A stretch of 31,872 nucleotides of DNA from an uncultured Spirochaetales bacterium (lineage in GTDB: Bacteria > Spirochaetota > Spirochaetia > Sphaerochaetales > Sphaerochaetaceae). Shown one piece after another: positions 7,626-15,839 of this stretch. A model generated the notes under the pieces. That model was not told the DNA's origin, did no database searches, and saw only the letters and a list, made by a program, of their open reading frames with translations. The stretch's first letter is position 1. Every line of letters starts with the position of its first letter. The stretch covers positions 1-31,872 of the forward strand of contig CAMEXG010000004.1 in the NCBI GenBank assembly GCA_945947045.1, read 5' to 3'. The position numbers were made by a program, and so were the translations under genes.

Positions 7626-7744
7626 ACAAGATGCCTATATGATATAGAAACAGATACAGAATTGAGACACATCTTTATTATTTCTTTGTTCTCGATACTC
7701 TGAGTTTTTCCAAAATACAAATACTTAACGATTTCTCTTCCTTT

Positions 7745-7770
7745 TATAATCTCTCTCCATGTCCTATAAT
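7745..7770 (+). promoter_or_regulatory. pepT promoter region with two TATAAT boxes
   Basis: Two perfect TATAAT hexamers lie 20 bp apart, at 7745-7750 and 7765-7770. The first leaves a leader of about 30 bases containing the GGAGG Shine-Dalgarno at 7777-7781, so it is the better -10. The second would start transcription inside the Shine-Dalgarno. The -35 matches are weak for both. Confidence 0.45.
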
Positions 7771-7786
7771 CGAAGTGGAGGACTAG

Positions 7787-9013
7787 ATGATCAGATTCAA
7801 CGATAGTGTGAGAGATAGATTTATCAGATATACCACATATGACACAATGTCTGATGGTAATGCATGCGGAAAGAAAAGGCCTACTACTGATGGACAGGAA
7901 GAATTACTTCTCCTGTTAAAGAAAGAGTTGGAAGAACTTGGTCTGGAGACATACTATGGAGAAGAAAAGGTAGTAATGGGTGTTTTAAAGGGAAATACTG
8001 AAGGAACTACCATCGGCTTCATGGCCCATGTAGATACTGCAGATGACTGCAATGGAAACAATGTTAAGGCAAAAGTCTGGAGTAACTATGACGGTGGGGA
8101 AATAAACTTGGAAGATGGTGTAACACTGGATCCAAGTAATGATAGAGATCTTCTTTTATATAGAGGTAAAGAGATAATTACCAGTGATGGAACATCACTT
8201 CTTGGTTCAGACGATAAAGCCGGTGTCGCCATAATAATGGAAGCTGTAAAGTATCTGGTGGAGCACCCCGAAGTAAAGAGACCTACTATCGAAGTATATT
8301 TTACACCCGACGAAGAGACAGGAAGCGGAATGGACATGTTCCCTTACGATAGGATCAAAAGCCAGTGTTGCTATACTGTAGACGGGGAAGCTGAAGGCGA
8401 AGTGGAGATTGAATGCTTTAACGCCGCCACAGTCGATATCCTTTTAAAAGGCGTTTCTATACACCTCGGTTCTGCAAGAGGGGTGATGGTTAATGCCGTT
8501 ACGATGGCAAGTCATATTGTAACAGCTCTTCCTCAGGCAGAAAGCCCGGAAGCCACAGATGGCCGCTATGGCTATTACTGTCCTTTGACTCTTTCCGGTA
8601 CTGCAACGGAAGCAAGACTAAGTGTTTTTATCCGTGATTTCGACAAAGAAAAGTTTGAACATCGGATAGAGTCCGTCAAGAAAATTGTCTCTGCCGTCGA
8701 GGCGCTTTATGGTGGTGAGATTAAGGCTGATGTTTCTGTTTCTTATCACAATATGGCAGAAGCCAATAAGAAAAACCCAGGAGCTATAGAAGCTGTATAT
8801 GTAGCTTCCAAAGAGCTTGGTCTTCCAATAAGAGAAGAGATCATCCGTGGTGGCACAGATGGAGCGAGACTGGCTGAGACAGGAGTGTCATGTCCAAACC
8901 TTTATACAGGTGGTCATAATCTTCATTCTCTTAAAGAGTGGATAGCTGTAGAGGCTATGAGTAACAGTGTGAACCTTTGTCTTGGAATAATAAACTATTG
9001 GAGTAAAAGATAA
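7787..9013 (+). CDS. pepT: Peptidase T (tripeptidase)
   Basis: A 408-aa M20B metallopeptidase that removes the N-terminal residue from tripeptides in the cytoplasm, for peptide use as carbon and nitrogen source. Di-zinc site residues are visible: His81 in AHVDT with catalytic Asp83, Asp142 in LLGSDDKAG, the Glu176/Glu177 pair in TPDEETGSG, Asp199 in YTVDGE and His377 in TGGHNLHS. Length matches the family (about 405-410 aa). The start is supported by GGAGG at 7777-7781. Two upstream TATAAT boxes indicate its own promoter. It is followed by two exported-protein genes with only a six-base gap, so it may head that operon. Confidence 0.95.
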   Translation: MIRFNDSVRDRFIRYTTYDTMSDGNACGKKRPTTDGQEELLLLLKKELEELGLETYYGEEKVVMGVLKGNTEGTTIGFMAHVDTADDCNGNNVKAKVWSNYDGGEINLEDGVTLDPSNDRDLLLYRGKEIITSDGTSLLGSDDKAGVAIIMEAVKYLVEHPEVKRPTIEVYFTPDEETGSGMDMFPYDRIKSQCCYTVDGEAEGEVEIECFNAATVDILLKGVSIHLGSARGVMVNAVTMASHIVTALPQAESPEATDGRYGYYCPLTLSGTATEARLSVFIRDFDKEKFEHRIESVKKIVSAVEALYGGEIKADVSVSYHNMAEANKKNPGAIEAVYVASKELGLPIREEIIRGGTDGARLAETGVSCPNLYTGGHNLHSLKEWIAVEAMSNSVNLCLGIINYWSKR

Positions 9014-9019
9014 CCTAAT

Positions 9020-9928
9020 ATGAAGAGATCTCTTCTTCTTTTGTTAATAACAATTATTATCTTTCCTTTGTTTGGGAAGATTACTATCGATGAAAGTGTT
9101 CCTGAAGATTATAGAAAAACAATCGAAGATGCTTTGATTGAAAGTACAAACGGAAGAAGAGATGTAGATGTTTTGTTTGACTCTTTTTCACTTGAAGACG
9201 ACTTGGTTTCTTTTTCAATAAGTGTAGGAAATGAGAAGTATGAAACTACCGTTCCCCTCTCTTACATGGAACAAGAAATAAGAAACATGGCCTTCTATTC
9301 TCAGCCCTTATTCAGTGAATCTGAAATGAAGCTTGATTATGTCTCTTCTCTTTCATATTCGACGGTTTCTTCTCCATCTCTTAAAAGAGGAAATGTTGTA
9401 TTTGCACTAGAAGAAACGGGAAGAAATAGAGGGGTTTTCGTTGCATCCTCAAAGCATAAGGATGCCTTTGAATTAGATGCACTCTATCTGTCTTCCCCTT
9501 TCCCCGGAATGAAGATCGAGAAAGGAAAAGGAATAGAAACTTCTGTTTCTTATTCGATCTCACCCTATACATTGGGTATGTCTCTGGAAGGTGGAGTGTC
9601 TTTTTACACTCCTTTCTATCCATTTCTTCCCTACGTTGGTTTAGGCTTTGATGTGGAGAGAAGAGAAATCGTTTCATTCCTGGCGATGGGTGGAAGAACT
9701 ATGTTTAATTTCTCTTCTCTATGGGGAGATGTTCCAGTTCTGAGAAACATGTCTCTTGATGGCAGAGTGGAGGTCTTATTCAGAATCAAGAATAAAGTGG
9801 AGTTGGGCGGAAGGTGGAGTATGACCGGTGTGATAAGACCGCTCTCTTGGCTCTCTCTTTCTTTGGGATATACCTATGATCTTTATTTGGGAAATATGGT
9901 TTCTCTTTCTCTTGGAGCTCTTATATGA
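9020..9928 (+). CDS. Exported barrel-like protein, unknown function
   Basis: A 302-aa protein with a clear signal peptide (MKRSLLLLLITIIIFPLFG). Residues about 20-95 form a soluble region. Residues from about 105 onward are alternating beta-strands with Tyr/Phe/Ser turns (VSYSISPYTLGMSLEGGVSF, LGYTYDLYLGNMVSLSLGALI), typical of an outer-membrane barrel. It ends in Leu-Ile, not Phe. The stop overlaps the start of the following LPP20-like lipoprotein gene (ATGA), so the two are translated together and may form an envelope pair. No strong Shine-Dalgarno is seen. No family is recognised. Confidence 0.7.
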   Translation: MKRSLLLLLITIIIFPLFGKITIDESVPEDYRKTIEDALIESTNGRRDVDVLFDSFSLEDDLVSFSISVGNEKYETTVPLSYMEQEIRNMAFYSQPLFSESEMKLDYVSSLSYSTVSSPSLKRGNVVFALEETGRNRGVFVASSKHKDAFELDALYLSSPFPGMKIEKGKGIETSVSYSISPYTLGMSLEGGVSFYTPFYPFLPYVGLGFDVERREIVSFLAMGGRTMFNFSSLWGDVPVLRNMSLDGRVEVLFRIKNKVELGGRWSMTGVIRPLSWLSLSLGYTYDLYLGNMVSLSLGALI

Positions 9929-11307
9929 AGAAAATGATTCCTCTTTTCTCTATTCTTGTTTTCATTTTACTGTCTTCATGTACTACAATGAGCATTTCGG
10001 AGCGGCCTTCTTGGATAGATGCTGTTCCAGAGATTCCCGGAGAAAAGGTTTTTGTTGCGTCCGGAATGGGGACTAGCGAGGTGGAGGCAAGAAGTAACGC
10101 TGTACTTTCCGCTTTGTCCCAGATGGGGGAAGAGATAGGTTATAGTTTGGAAGAGAAGTACTTCAGGGAACTTTTCTCTTCTTTGGTAATCTCTGATCTC
10201 GGAGCGAGAATAGCAGATGAATACTCTTGGGAAATCGACGGGGAATGGACCGTATATGTGGCAGTAACAGCCGTGGACGAGACTTTCGAAGGTGCAAGAA
10301 GTCCAGAGTTTTTGGAGATACAAAAAAGAGAAGAGGAGATAAGCTCACTTCTCTCGTCTTCTCTCGATGCTTACAAGAATAATAGGGATATGGAGGCTGT
10401 GGAGAATGTCTTGCAAGCAGCTTTGATTTCTCTCTCCGGAGAAGTAAAAAATGAAGAGTACAGCCCGGAATTTCTCTTTGAAAAAGCAATCAGGTATATA
10501 TCTAATTTGAAGATTGAGAATGTAAAACCTTCCCGTGACACTCCATCAGATTCTCTTGAGTTCAGAGTTGTAAGGAAGAAGGGGCTTATGTACCCGGTTG
10601 TAGAGAATGCTTTGGTTGAGTGCTCTTATTCAGCCATATCTCTCAGCGGCGAAATAGAAAATCTATCTCATCTTGCAAGGACAAATGCAAAGGGTAGATT
10701 TGTAATGAATAGGACTAATCCTTATGCACTCCATGAGGGAAGTATAAAGCTGAGTATGCATATAGACGATGACCTGATGTTTAATCTGTCTCTTAAGGCA
10801 CCGGTGGATCTTATGAGGAGATTAGACGAGGCTATAGAGAATGAAAGCTTGGAATACTCCTATTCATTTCCTCCCCGTCAGGATACCACATCTGTTGTAA
10901 TAGCCTTGGCTGAATATAACTATGATGGATCCATAAGAAAAGAAGATGGTGTGTTGAAGAGTATTTTAGAGAATATGTTTGCTTATCAGGGCATCACTTT
11001 CGACAACATTGTATTTGCCGAAGGTGAAGAAGAAAGTGATAACATCGAATCCCTATTATCTCAATACGGCCATATGAATAAAGTCTACATCATAAGAATG
11101 GGTGTAGTATCAAGGATAAAAATCGATGACAAAGTCTACTCGAGAGCAGAAGGAAAGATAATCGAAATCATTCCATCTACATTAGAGAGGAACGATGTAT
11201 CTGCTTTCCACTCCTGTGTCTCAGGATCTGGCGAAAAAGAGGCGGACGAGAATACTCTGGAGAAGATTTCTCAAGTCATCTGCGGTTTTCTTCTTGGAGA
11301 GTTCTGA
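9925..11307 (+). CDS. LPP20-like lipoprotein
   Basis: A 460-aa lipoprotein with lipobox LSSC (Cys19). The segment after it, RPSWIDAVP followed by VFVASGMGTSEVEARSNAVLSAL, is the signature of the LPP20 family (Helicobacter Lpp20 and FlgT N-terminal-like domains), often envelope or flagellar-associated in Gram-negatives. Residues about 130-165 are helical. The C-terminal part from about 310 has alternating strands and helices (SVVIALAEYNY, KVYIIRMGVVSRIKI) and ends with SGSGEKEADENTLEKISQ. That tail resembles the CsgG/FlgT-C type nucleotide-free fold, but this is only an inference. It is coupled to the upstream barrel-like gene by a 4-base ATGA overlap. Its 3' end overlaps the convergent phosphodiesterase gene by 32 bases. 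Confidence 0.75.
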   Translation: MKKMIPLFSILVFILLSSCTTMSISERPSWIDAVPEIPGEKVFVASGMGTSEVEARSNAVLSALSQMGEEIGYSLEEKYFRELFSSLVISDLGARIADEYSWEIDGEWTVYVAVTAVDETFEGARSPEFLEIQKREEEISSLLSSSLDAYKNNRDMEAVENVLQAALISLSGEVKNEEYSPEFLFEKAIRYISNLKIENVKPSRDTPSDSLEFRVVRKKGLMYPVVENALVECSYSAISLSGEIENLSHLARTNAKGRFVMNRTNPYALHEGSIKLSMHIDDDLMFNLSLKAPVDLMRRLDEAIENESLEYSYSFPPRQDTTSVVIALAEYNYDGSIRKEDGVLKSILENMFAYQGITFDNIVFAEGEEESDNIESLLSQYGHMNKVYIIRMGVVSRIKIDDKVYSRAEGKIIEIIPSTLERNDVSAFHSCVSGSGEKEADENTLEKISQVICGFLLGEF

Positions 11308-12025
11308 TAGCCAGAGACGGATTGTTTGTAATGATTAAAGGGACGGAAAGCTCAAGCATGACTTTTATTCCCTCCTCTGTGTCTACAGTCCAAGGACATA
11401 TGGTCCAACCTGGCTTATCTTCTTTTTCTCTCTTTGCAATGTTCCATTTCGGTTTAAGAAAAGAGCAGGGGAAAATTAATCGTCCTTGTCCCCTCCTGCA
11501 TACAATAGGGATGTTTTCCCCTTCGTATATTATGCCCAAAGGAAAATGCTTTTTCATAAGTTTGCCAGCTCTTCTCATGGCAAAGGGATTGAAAGACGAA
11601 ATCATTATTTGAGGCCAGAAGCTTTCTCTTTTCTTCAACTCTTCCCATAACAGATCCACGACTTCTTTTCTGAATCCTATTGGCTTGTCTGCTTTGATCT
11701 CGATATCATACCACACACTTCCAAGGGTATCGAAGACTTCGGATAGCAGAGGAACTTCAGGTGCGATTCCCCTTAACTCTTCAAAGGTAATATCTTCAAT
11801 CTTTTTGTCTATACCGAATACTCTCTTGAGAGAGTTGTCATGGGAGACTACGAGATGATCGTCCAGAGTAGGATGGACATCGAGTTCGACACCGTCCGCC
11901 CCCTCGTCAATCGCCCTACAAAATGACTGTAGTGTGTTTTCCCTTTCAATTAGCGGGGAACCACGATGACCTAGGACATATACTTTTCCATTATCTCTAT
12001 CTTTCAGCAGTTCCCAAGAGTTCAT
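11276..12025 (-). CDS. Glycerophosphodiester phosphodiesterase (GDPD)
   Basis: A 249-aa cytoplasmic enzyme (no signal peptide) that hydrolyses glycerophosphodiesters to glycerol-3-phosphate and an alcohol. GDPD motifs: GHRGSP (His20, Arg21), RENTLQSF (Glu29, Asn30), DGVELDVHPT (Glu47, Asp49) and VVSHD (His62). Later there is IEIK and a C-terminal PWTVDTEEG, the usual WTVN-like strand. Start ATG 12025 is set by GGAGGAG just upstream; a longer frame to 12103 lies inside nfo. The gene begins within the last 29 bases of nfo, so the two are coupled. Released glycerol-3-phosphate would join the pool also fed by glpK downstream on the other strand. Confidence 0.9.
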   Translation of the reverse strand: MNSWELLKDRDNGKVYVLGHRGSPLIERENTLQSFCRAIDEGADGVELDVHPTLDDHLVVSHDNSLKRVFGIDKKIEDITFEELRGIAPEVPLLSEVFDTLGSVWYDIEIKADKPIGFRKEVVDLLWEELKKRESFWPQIMISSFNPFAMRRAGKLMKKHFPLGIIYEGENIPIVCRRGQGRLIFPCSFLKPKWNIAKREKEDKPGWTICPWTVDTEEGIKVMLELSVPLIITNNPSLAIRTLQEENRR

Positions 12026-12833
12026 TGATCTCCTCCTTCCATCTACTTTCATCCGGTGTCTCCAGAATAAGAGGTATGTTCCTGACTTCTCTTCGTCTGA
12101 CAATAGTCAGGAAAGCTTCTTTTCCTATTAATCCCAGCCCTATACTTTCATGTCTGTCTTTATTTGATGACAGAGGTACTTTTGAATCATTTAAGTGCAT
12201 CCCCAATAGTTTCTCTTCTCCAAAACGAGAGAAGAAAGAATCAAGGACTCCATCAGGGTCCTCTTTCACGTCATATCCCGCTCCGAATAAATGAGCGGTG
12301 TCCAAAGTAAAACCCACTCTGTCTTTGTTCCTGATTCCAGATAGGATTGCATCCAACTCTTCAAATCGAGAACCTATGATAGTGCCCGCCCCCGCTGTAT
12401 TTTCCAATGCAATCTTTAGTCCCGGCACTTCATCAAGAACTCTGTCCACCATAATGCTGCAGCGCTTTATTCCATCTTCCACTGAGCCTTCTTTATATGC
12501 CCCCGGGTGAATGTTTATAGTTTCCAATTCAAGTCTAATAACTCTTGTCCCCTCGTCTAAAAAGAGATTAAAAGATTTCTCTGACATCTCTTTATCCGGG
12601 GAGGCTGGGTTGATGAGGTAACCTGCATGGGGAAGAATAAATCGGGGTTCATAACCTAAATCAGAGATGTTTTTCTTAAAATCAGACACATCGTCTTCTT
12701 TTAGTTCCGGGCTTTTCCATTGCCTTTGGTTTTTTGTAAATAGTGCAAAACCTGTGGCTCCCAATTCTTTTGCTCTCAAAGGAGCAAAGGACACTGAGCC
12801 TTGGCTTGATACATGGGGTCCTATATGAATCAT
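11997..12833 (-). CDS. nfo: Endonuclease IV (AP endonuclease)
   Basis: A 278-aa AP endonuclease that cuts 5' to abasic sites in base-excision repair. All nine metal ligands of the tri-zinc site can be placed: His69 (LPHAG), His109 (NIHPG), Glu144 (LENTAG), Asp178 and His181 (LDTAHLFGAGY), His213 (MHLND), Asp226 and His228 (DRHESIG) and Glu258 (LETP). Spacing follows E. coli Nfo closely and the length is normal (about 280 aa). Upstream, TAAAAT lies seven bases before the ATG and GAGGGG is too distant to serve well as Shine-Dalgarno, so initiation is uncertain in mechanism but not in position. It pairs functionally with the OGG glycosylase earlier in the window. It diverges from the M16 peptidase gene. 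Confidence 0.97.
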   Translation of the reverse strand: MIHIGPHVSSQGSVSFAPLRAKELGATGFALFTKNQRQWKSPELKEDDVSDFKKNISDLGYEPRFILPHAGYLINPASPDKEMSEKSFNLFLDEGTRVIRLELETINIHPGAYKEGSVEDGIKRCSIMVDRVLDEVPGLKIALENTAGAGTIIGSRFEELDAILSGIRNKDRVGFTLDTAHLFGAGYDVKEDPDGVLDSFFSRFGEEKLLGMHLNDSKVPLSSNKDRHESIGLGLIGKEAFLTIVRRREVRNIPLILETPDESRWKEEINELLGTAER

Positions 12834-12868
12834 ATGTTGGATTTTATCCCCTCTTTTTCATTTGGGCA

Positions 12869-15805
12869 ATGGAGGAGGATATTGTCAGAAAAGAGGAATA
12901 TGTAGAAAATCACACTATGCATAGTGAATTGATAGTTGGAAATACTTATTTTGGTTTTCGTCTTTTGGATAAACGTTCTTGCCCTGACTATAGAGGTGTC
13001 GGATATCTCTTTAGACATGAGAAGACGAAGATGGAAGTATATTTTTTGTCCACAGACAACAGTGAGTGCTTCTTCTCTTATACTGTCTACACTCCACCGG
13101 AGGATGACACAGGCGTTTTTCATATATTGGAGCACACTGTTCTTACAGGAAGCAAAAAATACCCTGTAAGAGATCCTTTCATGGCTCTCAACAGAAATAG
13201 CTGCAATACATTTCTCAATGCAATGACAGCTCCTGATAGGACAGACTATCCTGCTGCAAGTCCTGTAAAGAAGGATTTTGACAATATTTTCTCTGTATAT
13301 ACCGATGCTGTATTCGATCCTTTGTTGAGAAAAGAAGACTTTATGCAGGAGGGGATAAGACTCTCGAGCCAGGGGGAGTTACACTTTGAGGGTGTAGTCT
13401 TTTCCGAGATGCTGGGTGACGTTTCAAGTCATGAAAGTGTAGTCCAGAGTGCAACCACCCGCCCTCTATATGGAGAAGACTCTCCTTATAAGTATGAGTT
13501 CGGAGGTAATCCTCCGGCAATAACGGATCTCACTTATGAGAAGTTCCTTGAGACTTACCATAAGTATTATGTTCCTGCAAATATTACACTCTTTCTCTAT
13601 GGGGATTTGGATATTCTTGAAAAACTGGAATTTCTGGATAGAGAGTATCTTTCCAATCGGGAAGGGGGAGAGAAGGCCGAGAGAGTCAAATGTCCTGAGA
13701 GATGGAGTGAGCCAAAGAAATGTAGATTTGAAAGCAGTGCAGATGAAGATGACGATACATCGTCTATAATGGTCTCTTGGCTTCTTGGAGAAGCAGACGA
13801 TCCTTTGGAGAATACAATTCTTTCTTTGGTTGTAGATGTTCTTTTAGGAAATCCAGGATCTCCTTTATATAAGAGAATAGTCGAGAGCGGCATAGGAAGG
13901 GATATATCTACAGAAAGTGGTATGGTTGATTCTTATAGAAACCTATCCCTTAGCGTCGGGTTCTCCGGGGCAAAAGAAGAAAGGGCCCAGGAGGCAGAGT
14001 CTTTTATTTTGAAGTCACTGTCTGAGATAGTTGACGAAGGCATAGATCATATCCACATTGAATCAAGCTTAAGACGAATGGAATTTAAGATCCAGGAGAT
14101 AAGCGACGGACTCCCCGAAGGTTACAGAATCTACTTTACCCGCATCGATAAAGGATGGGCTTATGGGAAGAATCCTTCAGATATGCTTCAGACTCTTTCT
14201 ATGGTGGGAAAAATAAGAGAAGAGATAAAGAAGGACGATTATTTCCTGGAGAAATGGATATGGAAGAATCTTATTGAAAACACTCATAGACTTCTATCTG
14301 TGATTACCATGGATAAAAGTGTACAGGAGAGAATGAATAATGAGATAAGAAGGAAGCTGGAAGAACACAAAGGGGAATGGAACGAGGAAGAGGAGAGAGC
14401 GTATTTAGAGTTTGAAGAGGGGGAGGATACAATTGAAGAGTGTGAGAGTATCCCTCGTCTTTCTCTCTCCGACATACCAAATAGTTTGAATATTATTCCA
14501 AGGGAAGTGAGGGGAGATATAATAATATCCAAGATGCCGTCAGCTTCCATAGTCTACAGTGATATTGCTTTTGATGTCTCTGATTTTTCAGTTGAAGACA
14601 TTGAGTATGTGAGCCTTCTTTCCCGAGTAATGCTGATGACTGATGTAGGTGATATGGATTACTCGTCTTTCTTATCATCCATGCGTTTTGTTACAGGTGC
14701 TTTCTCTTCTTTCCTTGATATAGGATCGGATTGTAATGGAGAAGAAAAAGATAGCCTAATCTTTAGGTTTAAGAGTCTTTCTGGACACTTTGATGAAGCT
14801 TTGGACCTTCTTTTAAAGCTACTTAAGGAAGGGAATTTCTCTTCTCCCGATAGGGTGAGGGCGGCGTTACGTGATATTGAAAGTGATTATGAAGCGTCAG
14901 TCGTGAGACAGGCCCACTCTTTCGCCCTTGGCTCTGCATCACGTTCTCTTACCTCTAGTCTATATACGACAGAGAGAACGGAGGGTCTCATGTTCTGGTA
15001 TAGAGTGGAAGAGATGCAAAAGGACGGAGAGTTCGAAAAAACATGTAAGAAACTATCAGAGATAGCAGGTAAGACATTTACAAAAGAGAGAGTAATATAC
15101 CATATGACGTTGGACGACGACGGATATGAAGAGAAGGTAAGGAGCGTAGAAGACTTTATATCTAATCTCAATAGTGGTGTATGTAGAGGCAAGTCTACAA
15201 AAGTGATCCCTATGGATGCAAAGAAGAATCTCGGATACTCGTTTTCTTCCCCTGTGTCATATTCAGCTTTTTCAGGAAAGGCCCCTGACGAAGAGAGCAA
15301 GGCCACAAGTTCTATGAGAATGCTATTGTCCATGGTGTCTCAAAACTCTCTTTGGTCCCTGATCAGAGAGAAAGGTGGAGCGTACGGTGCAGGATCTGGA
15401 TTGGATATCAACGAAGACATCTGGTACTTCTACACCTATAGAGATCCAAGACTTGAAAAGTCTATTTCAGATTTCTATCTTGCAGTAGAGACAGAAGAGA
15501 TTAATGATGAAAAACTGGAGGATGCAAAGCTGAAGATACTCGCTAGGGACACTAGGCCCATGGGACCTCAGTCCAAGGGGCTTTTGGATTTAAGGCGATA
15601 TATCTACAATATCTCCGACGAGCTGAGACGAACACTTAAAGAGAGTCAGTTGGTTCTTACAAAAGAAGAAGTGGAAGGTATAAAGAAGACATTTCTGGAG
15701 ACCATGGAAGAAGGATGTATCACAGTTCTGGCTGGTAGAAAAGCCTTGGAAAACTCAGGTCTGTCTTTAGAAATCAAGGCCTTACCTTTTGCAGTGCATA
15801 GTTGA
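12869..15805 (+). CDS. M16C (presequence protease-like) zinc metallopeptidase
   Basis: A 978-aa pitrilysin-clan peptidase of the PreP/M16C type, which degrades peptides inside a closed two-halved chamber. The inverted zinc motif FHILEH gives His85, Glu88 and His89 (numbered from ATG 12869), preceded by TPPEDDTGV as in PreP. The distal zinc ligand is the Glu of VVFSEMLG. The second half keeps the REKGGAYGAGSG motif that contacts substrate. No signal peptide, so likely cytoplasmic. Start is uncertain: 12869 lacks a Shine-Dalgarno and lies only 35 bases from the divergent nfo start. ATG 12917 leaves more promoter space and has GAAAAT six bases upstream. The open frame continues upstream to 12743, but that lies inside nfo. 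Confidence 0.92.
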   Translation: MEEDIVRKEEYVENHTMHSELIVGNTYFGFRLLDKRSCPDYRGVGYLFRHEKTKMEVYFLSTDNSECFFSYTVYTPPEDDTGVFHILEHTVLTGSKKYPVRDPFMALNRNSCNTFLNAMTAPDRTDYPAASPVKKDFDNIFSVYTDAVFDPLLRKEDFMQEGIRLSSQGELHFEGVVFSEMLGDVSSHESVVQSATTRPLYGEDSPYKYEFGGNPPAITDLTYEKFLETYHKYYVPANITLFLYGDLDILEKLEFLDREYLSNREGGEKAERVKCPERWSEPKKCRFESSADEDDDTSSIMVSWLLGEADDPLENTILSLVVDVLLGNPGSPLYKRIVESGIGRDISTESGMVDSYRNLSLSVGFSGAKEERAQEAESFILKSLSEIVDEGIDHIHIESSLRRMEFKIQEISDGLPEGYRIYFTRIDKGWAYGKNPSDMLQTLSMVGKIREEIKKDDYFLEKWIWKNLIENTHRLLSVITMDKSVQERMNNEIRRKLEEHKGEWNEEEERAYLEFEEGEDTIEECESIPRLSLSDIPNSLNIIPREVRGDIIISKMPSASIVYSDIAFDVSDFSVEDIEYVSLLSRVMLMTDVGDMDYSSFLSSMRFVTGAFSSFLDIGSDCNGEEKDSLIFRFKSLSGHFDEALDLLLKLLKEGNFSSPDRVRAALRDIESDYEASVVRQAHSFALGSASRSLTSSLYTTERTEGLMFWYRVEEMQKDGEFEKTCKKLSEIAGKTFTKERVIYHMTLDDDGYEEKVRSVEDFISNLNSGVCRGKSTKVIPMDAKKNLGYSFSSPVSYSAFSGKAPDEESKATSSMRMLLSMVSQNSLWSLIREKGGAYGAGSGLDINEDIWYFYTYRDPRLEKSISDFYLAVETEEINDEKLEDAKLKILARDTRPMGPQSKGLLDLRRYIYNISDELRRTLKESQLVLTKEEVEGIKKTFLETMEEGCITVLAGRKALENSGLSLEIKALPFAVHS

Positions 15806-15839
15806 AAATCATGTAGTACAATATGGAAAGGAGTGTTAC

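Noticed and set aside
12743..12868. Upstream extension of the M16 peptidase gene
   Set aside because: This segment is inside nfo on the opposite strand and lacks family similarity.
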